9,839 bases of DNA from assembly GCA_030613665.1 (NCBI GenBank), contig JAUWLN010000060.1, positions 1 to 9,839 of the forward strand. The letters run 5' to 3'. A model generated the notes under the pieces. The model had not been told where the DNA came from, searched no databases, and worked only from the letters and a program-made list of their open reading frames with translations. The stretch is from Dehalococcoidia bacterium (GTDB lineage: Bacteria > Chloroflexota > Dehalococcoidia > Dehalococcoidales > RBG-16-60-22). Below are positions 6,748-9,839 of this stretch, one piece after another. How positions within the stretch are numbered: position 1 is the stretch's first letter; every line of letters begins with the position of its first letter. The position numbers were made by a program, and so were the translations under genes.

Positions 6748-7959
6748 ATGCCCAGTAGTTTTGCGAGTTCGTCCAAATACCTGCTGACATCGGAATCGGT
6801 TGCCGAAGGGCACCCGGACAAGATTTGCGACCAGATATCAGATGCCATACTGGATGCAATCATGGCACAAGACCCCTACGGTCGGGTGGCGTGCGAGACG
6901 GCGGTGACCAACGGGGTAGTTATTGTCATGGGGGAGATTACCACCGACTGCTACGTGGATGTACCGCAGATAGCCCGGCAGGTGGTTCGTGATATCGGAT
7001 ATGTCCGCCCCGAGTACGGATTCGAGTACCAGTCGTGTGGCGTGATGGTCTCGATAAACGAGCAGTCGGCGGACATTGCGCTTGGCGTTGATAAATCGCT
7101 GGAGGCCAAGACCAGCACCTCGGCCACCGAAACGGATGAAATCGGGGCGGGCGACCAGGGAATGATGATCGGCTTTGCCTGCAATGAGACGCCGGAACTG
7201 ATGCCGCTGCCGATTTCCCTGTCGCACAAGCTGTGCCGTCGTCTGGCCGAGGTAAGGAAGGACGGGACGTTGCCCTATCTCCGGCCCGATGGCAAGTCTC
7301 AGGTTACCGTGGAGTACAGTAACGGAAAGCCGGTCCGCATAACAAATGTGGTCATCGGTGCCCAGCACGACGATGACCCGTCTCATGAGAAGATGAAGCG
7401 TGACATTATCGAGCACGTGGTCAATAAAGTGGTCCCGCCGGCGCTTCTGGACAAGGAAACTCAGTACTACGTCAATGCCACCGGCCGGTTCGTCATTGGC
7501 GGGCCGGTATCAGACACCGGCTTTACCGGCCGGAAGATACTGGTAGATACCTATGGCGGCATTGCCCGGCACGGCGGTGGCGCCTTTTCCGGGAAAGACC
7601 CGACCAAGGTCGACCGTTCGGCGGCGTATGCCGCGCGCTACGTGGCCAAGAACCTGGTGGTGGCGGGGCTGGCGGAGCGGCTGGAGATTCAGGTCGCTTA
7701 CGTCATCGGCGTTGCTCATCCCCTCTCCATTTCCATCGAAACCTTCGGCACGGGCAAAGTCAGCAATGAAGTGCTCCTGGGGCTGGTTAACAAGCACTTT
7801 GACCTGCGGCCGGGCGCCATCATCAGGTATCTGAACCTGCGCCGCCCCATTTACCGCCAGACCGCCTGCTACGGGCACTTCGGCCGGGACGACCTTGACC
7901 TCCCCTGGGAGAAGACGGACAAGGCTGATACGCTGAAAAAAGAGGCTTCTGTCCAGTAG
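6748..7959 (+). CDS. metK: S-adenosylmethionine synthetase (methionine adenosyltransferase)
   Basis: MetK makes S-adenosylmethionine from methionine and ATP, releasing phosphate and diphosphate. The 403-residue product is the normal bacterial type. The substrate region SESVAEGHPDKICDQISDAILD holds His22 and Lys25. Other signatures are GAGDQGMMIG (133-142), DGKSQVTVEY (181-190), GRFVIGGP with DTGFTGRKILVDTYGG (246-271), the P-loop-like GGGAFSGKD (276-284), and GVAHPLSISIETFGT. The usual NPTGRF reads NATGRF here (Ala244), and the loop before GAGDQG (about 116-132) is longer than in E. coli; neither suggests loss of function. I chose the ATG at 6748 because GGAGGG (6738-6743) lies 4 bases before it; the frame also opens from a TTG at 6736 that falls within this site. 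Lying beside ahcY, it supplies the methyl donor whose by-product AhcY removes. Confidence 0.98.
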   Translation: MPSSFASSSKYLLTSESVAEGHPDKICDQISDAILDAIMAQDPYGRVACETAVTNGVVIVMGEITTDCYVDVPQIARQVVRDIGYVRPEYGFEYQSCGVMVSINEQSADIALGVDKSLEAKTSTSATETDEIGAGDQGMMIGFACNETPELMPLPISLSHKLCRRLAEVRKDGTLPYLRPDGKSQVTVEYSNGKPVRITNVVIGAQHDDDPSHEKMKRDIIEHVVNKVVPPALLDKETQYYVNATGRFVIGGPVSDTGFTGRKILVDTYGGIARHGGGAFSGKDPTKVDRSAAYAARYVAKNLVVAGLAERLEIQVAYVIGVAHPLSISIETFGTGKVSNEVLLGLVNKHFDLRPGAIIRYLNLRRPIYRQTACYGHFGRDDLDLPWEKTDKADTLKKEASVQ

Positions 7960-7990
7960 GAGTTATAACGGGGGTGGAGGTGAAACAGAA

Positions 7991-9007
7991 ATGATAGTGG
8001 AGATGGAGCGGGGCGTTGAAGTTCAGCAGGTTGACGGCGTGGTGCAGCGTGCCAAGTCGTTTGGCTTTCAGGTGCAGCTGAACATGGGCACGGACAAGAT
8101 AGTAATTGCCATCCTGGGAGGCAATACCGGGCAGGTGCCAACGGATACTTTTGCCGTTCTCCCCGGTGTGGGAAGCGTTACCCGTATCATGAAGCCGTAC
8201 AAGCTGGCCTCTCGCGAGTTCAAGGTTGAGGACAGCCTGGTGGACGTGAGCGGGGTGCAGGTCGGCGGTAAACGTGTCGTGGTAATGGCCGGCCCCTGCG
8301 CGGTGGAGAATGAGAAGCAGCTTATGGAAGTGGCCGGGGCGGTGAAAGAGGCGGGAGCAGCCGTTTTGCGCGGCGGGGCCTTTAAGCCACGCACCTCTCC
8401 GTTCAGCTTTCAGGGCCTGGAGGAGGCGGGGCTGGACCTGCTGGCTAAAGCGAGAGAGACCTTCAGTATGCCGGTGATACCCGAGGTGGTTGACCCGCAT
8501 GACGTTGCGCGGGGAGTCAAATCGGCGGATATCCTTCAGGTTGGTGCCCGCAACATGCAGAATTTCGCCCTGCTAACCGAGGTGGGGAAGAGCAAACGCC
8601 CGGTTCTGCTGAAACGCGGTTTTTCCAGCACCGTCACGGAATGGCTGACCGCCGCTGACTATTTGCTGGCCGAGGGCAATAACCAGGTCATTCTCGGTGA
8701 GCGTGGTATCAGGACATTTGAGGACAGCGTCCGTTTTTCACTGGATATCTCTTCGATACCGGTGATAAAGAAGTCCAGCCACCTGCCATTGATTGTCGAC
8801 CCCAGCCATGCTGCCGGGCACTACTCGCTGGTGCCGGCAATCGCCAAAGCCGCGGTGGCGGCCGGCGCCGATGGCATCCTCATTGAAGTCCACCCCAATC
8901 CGAAGGAAGCGCTGATGGACGGCCTGCAGTCGCTGACCATATCCGACTTCGCCCGGCTGATGACAGAATTGAAAGCGATTGCCAGGTCGATTGGCAGAGA
9001 TTTATAA
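7991..9007 (+). CDS. aroF: 3-deoxy-7-phosphoheptulonate synthase (DAHP synthase, type I-beta with ferredoxin-like regulatory domain)
   Basis: It condenses phosphoenolpyruvate with erythrose 4-phosphate, the first step of the shikimate pathway. At 338 residues it has the same length as the Thermotoga maritima enzyme. An N-terminal ferredoxin-like domain (about 1-70) precedes the TIM-barrel. Metal ligands sit one residue later than in T. maritima: Cys103 (AGPCAVE), His273 (DPSHAAGH), Glu299 (IEVHP) and Asp310 (LMDG). RGGAFKPRTSPFSFQG and LLKRG are substrate-binding signatures. In T. maritima the extra domain mediates feedback inhibition by Tyr and Phe, so allosteric control is likely here. KDO8P synthase was considered, but the N-terminal domain and motifs fit DAHP synthase. 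GGAGGTGA (7976-7983) stands 7 bases before the ATG, the strongest ribosome binding site in the operon. It begins 31 bases after metK. The symbol follows Bacillus-type usage; aroG or aroA would also be used. Confidence 0.95.
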   Translation: MIVEMERGVEVQQVDGVVQRAKSFGFQVQLNMGTDKIVIAILGGNTGQVPTDTFAVLPGVGSVTRIMKPYKLASREFKVEDSLVDVSGVQVGGKRVVVMAGPCAVENEKQLMEVAGAVKEAGAAVLRGGAFKPRTSPFSFQGLEEAGLDLLAKARETFSMPVIPEVVDPHDVARGVKSADILQVGARNMQNFALLTEVGKSKRPVLLKRGFSSTVTEWLTAADYLLAEGNNQVILGERGIRTFEDSVRFSLDISSIPVIKKSSHLPLIVDPSHAAGHYSLVPAIAKAAVAAGADGILIEVHPNPKEALMDGLQSLTISDFARLMTELKAIARSIGRDL

Positions 9008-9009
9008 TC

Positions 9010-9022
9010 ATAAACTGTTTAT
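9010..9022. repeat. 13-base palindrome between aroF and the Dph6-like gene
   Basis: ATAAACTGTTTAT is a perfect 6+1+6 inverted repeat. It starts 2 bases after the aroF stop and ends 2 bases before the next ATG. It fills the place where a Shine-Dalgarno site is expected. Confidence 0.5.
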
Positions 9023-9024
9023 CT

Positions 9025-9696
9025 ATGATGGAAAAAGTCATCGTATCCTGGAGCGGGGGTAAAGACAGTGCCCTCAGCCTTTATGAAATACAGCGAAGCG
9101 GCAGGTATCAGGTGGCGTCTTTGCTCACCTCGATAAATGAGCACCACGACCGGGTGAGCATGCATGGTGTACGACGGGAAATGCTGGAACGGCAGGCGCA
9201 GGCGCTGGGCCTGCCCCTGATAAAGATACCGATACCCAGGGACTGCTCGGAAGAAGAGTATGAATCCCGCCTGATGGATGTTCTCGGTCAGGCGAAATCA
9301 GACGGCATCGAGCGCGTGGTTTTCGGTGACATTTTTCTGGAGTGGATAAAAGAGTACCGGGAAAAGAACCTGGCCAGAGTGGGAATGACGCCCATTCTGC
9401 CCATCTGGGGTCGTGATACCGGTGAGCTCGCGCAGTCGTTCATTGCCCTGGGTTTCAGAGCGGTTCTCACCTGTGTCAATACCAAAGCGATGCCGAAGAG
9501 CTTTCTGGGCAGGGTATTCGACGAGCGTTTGTTGGCTGAGCTTCCGCCCGGAGTTGACCCCGGTGGTGAAAACGGTGAGTTCCATTCCTTTGTTTTCGCC
9601 GGACCTATTTTCCGGAAGAGCATACCGTACACCCTGGGCAGGACTGTTTCCAGGGACTCCTACGGTTTTCGAGATGTATTACCAGGAGAGGGATAG
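9025..9696 (+). CDS. Dph6/MJ0570-type PP-loop ATPase (diphthine-ammonia ligase family)
   Basis: The 223-residue product belongs to the N-type ATP pyrophosphatase family that includes archaeal and eukaryotic diphthine-ammonia ligase, which adenylates a carboxylate and amidates it. The PP-loop SGGKDS is at 10-15. MHGVRREMLERQA (46-58), GDIFLEWIKEYRE (101-113), PIWGRDT (126-132) and the family hallmark GVDPGGENGEFHSF (176-189) are all present. The diphthamide pathway is not bacterial, so the true substrate here is unknown, and database names for such genes usually carry over the archaeal function. Two adjacent ATGs (9025 and 9028) can serve as start; the PP-loop position excludes a start much further in. 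No Shine-Dalgarno site precedes either, so translation may depend on coupling to aroF, which ends 17 bases upstream. It overlaps the ribosome binding site of the next gene. Confidence 0.9.
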   Translation: MMEKVIVSWSGGKDSALSLYEIQRSGRYQVASLLTSINEHHDRVSMHGVRREMLERQAQALGLPLIKIPIPRDCSEEEYESRLMDVLGQAKSDGIERVVFGDIFLEWIKEYREKNLARVGMTPILPIWGRDTGELAQSFIALGFRAVLTCVNTKAMPKSFLGRVFDERLLAELPPGVDPGGENGEFHSFVFAGPIFRKSIPYTLGRTVSRDSYGFRDVLPGEG

Positions 9697-9701
9697 CGCA
9701 A

Positions 9702-9839
9702 ATGAAAAATGAGATAACGTTTGGTACGGACGGCTGGCGGGGCATTATCGCCCGTGATTTCACCTTTGACAACGTGCGGGTATGCGCGCAGGGGACGGCT
9801 GACTACCTGAAAAAATCGGGGATGAGCGCACAGGGGTTA
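9702..9839 (+). CDS. Phosphoglucomutase/phosphomannomutase family protein (5' part only)
   Basis: Only the first 46 codons are in the window; the frame is open to the right edge. The start ITFGTDGWRGIIARDFTFDNV matches the domain I opening of the alpha-D-phosphohexomutase superfamily (FGTDGWRG at residues 7-14). The catalytic phosphoserine motif and the sugar-specificity loop lie beyond the edge. It therefore cannot be told whether the substrate is glucose-, mannose- or glucosamine-phosphate, although FGTDGWRG is more typical of PGM/PMM than of GlmM. AGGAGAGGGA (9684-9693) precedes the ATG by 8 bases and lies inside the end of the Dph6-like gene. The stop-to-start gap is 5 bases, so the two are tightly co-translated. 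Confidence 0.88.
   Translation, partial: MKNEITFGTDGWRGIIARDFTFDNVRVCAQGTADYLKKSGMSAQGL

Noticed and set aside
7476..7493. MetK NATGRF in place of the common NPTGRF as a possible loss of function
   Set aside because: All other substrate and phosphate-binding motifs are intact and a single Pro-to-Ala change here is conservative.
7962..7969. GTTATAAC palindrome containing a -10-like TATAAC before aroF
   Set aside because: No acceptable -35 sequence lies 16-19 bases upstream, and an 8-base palindrome is expected by chance.
7823..8500. Minus-strand open frame of about 225 codons opposite the metK-aroF junction
   Set aside because: Both plus-strand genes have complete family signatures and strong ribosome binding sites; this frame has neither.

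Overview
The window is about 57% GC, densely coded and bacterial, with short intergenic gaps, good Shine-Dalgarno sites and sigma-70/A-like promoter boxes. The gene content points to an anaerobic Chloroflexota lineage, probably Dehalococcoidia. The clues are a short-form SAH hydrolase beside metK, a type I-beta DAHP synthase, a Dph6-like PP-loop ATPase, a phosphoglucomutase-family gene and an archease-rtcB pair. That assignment is inference from protein style and gene order; no 16S or other marker is present. I see no mobile element, CRISPR array, tRNA, rRNA or riboswitch, and no gene-free stretch longer than about 140 bases.

Layout: (1) 1-1570, minus strand: two tandem paralogous short-chain dehydrogenases/reductases, the downstream one running off the left edge. 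(2) 1571-1707: a divergent promoter region with a perfect TATAAT on each strand. (3) 1708-3437, plus strand: an Asp/Glu-racemase-superfamily protein in which Asp stands where the first catalytic Cys is expected, then trpS. (4) 3443-5322, minus strand: archease then rtcB, an RNA-ligation operon converging on trpS with a 5-base gap. (5) 5323-5452: a second divergent promoter region, with an inverted repeat around the ahcY -35 box. (6) 5453 to the right edge, plus strand: a probable operon of ahcY, metK, a DAHP synthase, a Dph6-like ATPase and the start of a phosphoglucomutase/phosphomannomutase.

How the genes work together: MetK makes S-adenosylmethionine and AhcY removes the S-adenosylhomocysteine that methyl transfer leaves, so these two form half of the activated methyl cycle; methionine synthase is not in the window. 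DAHP synthase opens the shikimate pathway to aromatic amino acids, and TrpS charges tRNA with one of its end products, though from a separate transcription unit. Archease is the known activator of RtcB. The SDR pair and the racemase-like gene share a divergent promoter region and may serve one small-molecule pathway, but the substrate cannot be read from sequence.

Most of the window is well-understood housekeeping. I did not find a convincing new multi-gene system. The items most worth a second look are the racemase-like protein with the changed active site, the duplicated SDR pair it faces, the inverted repeat at the ahcY promoter, and the Dph6-like ATPase that has a small palindrome where its ribosome binding site should be.
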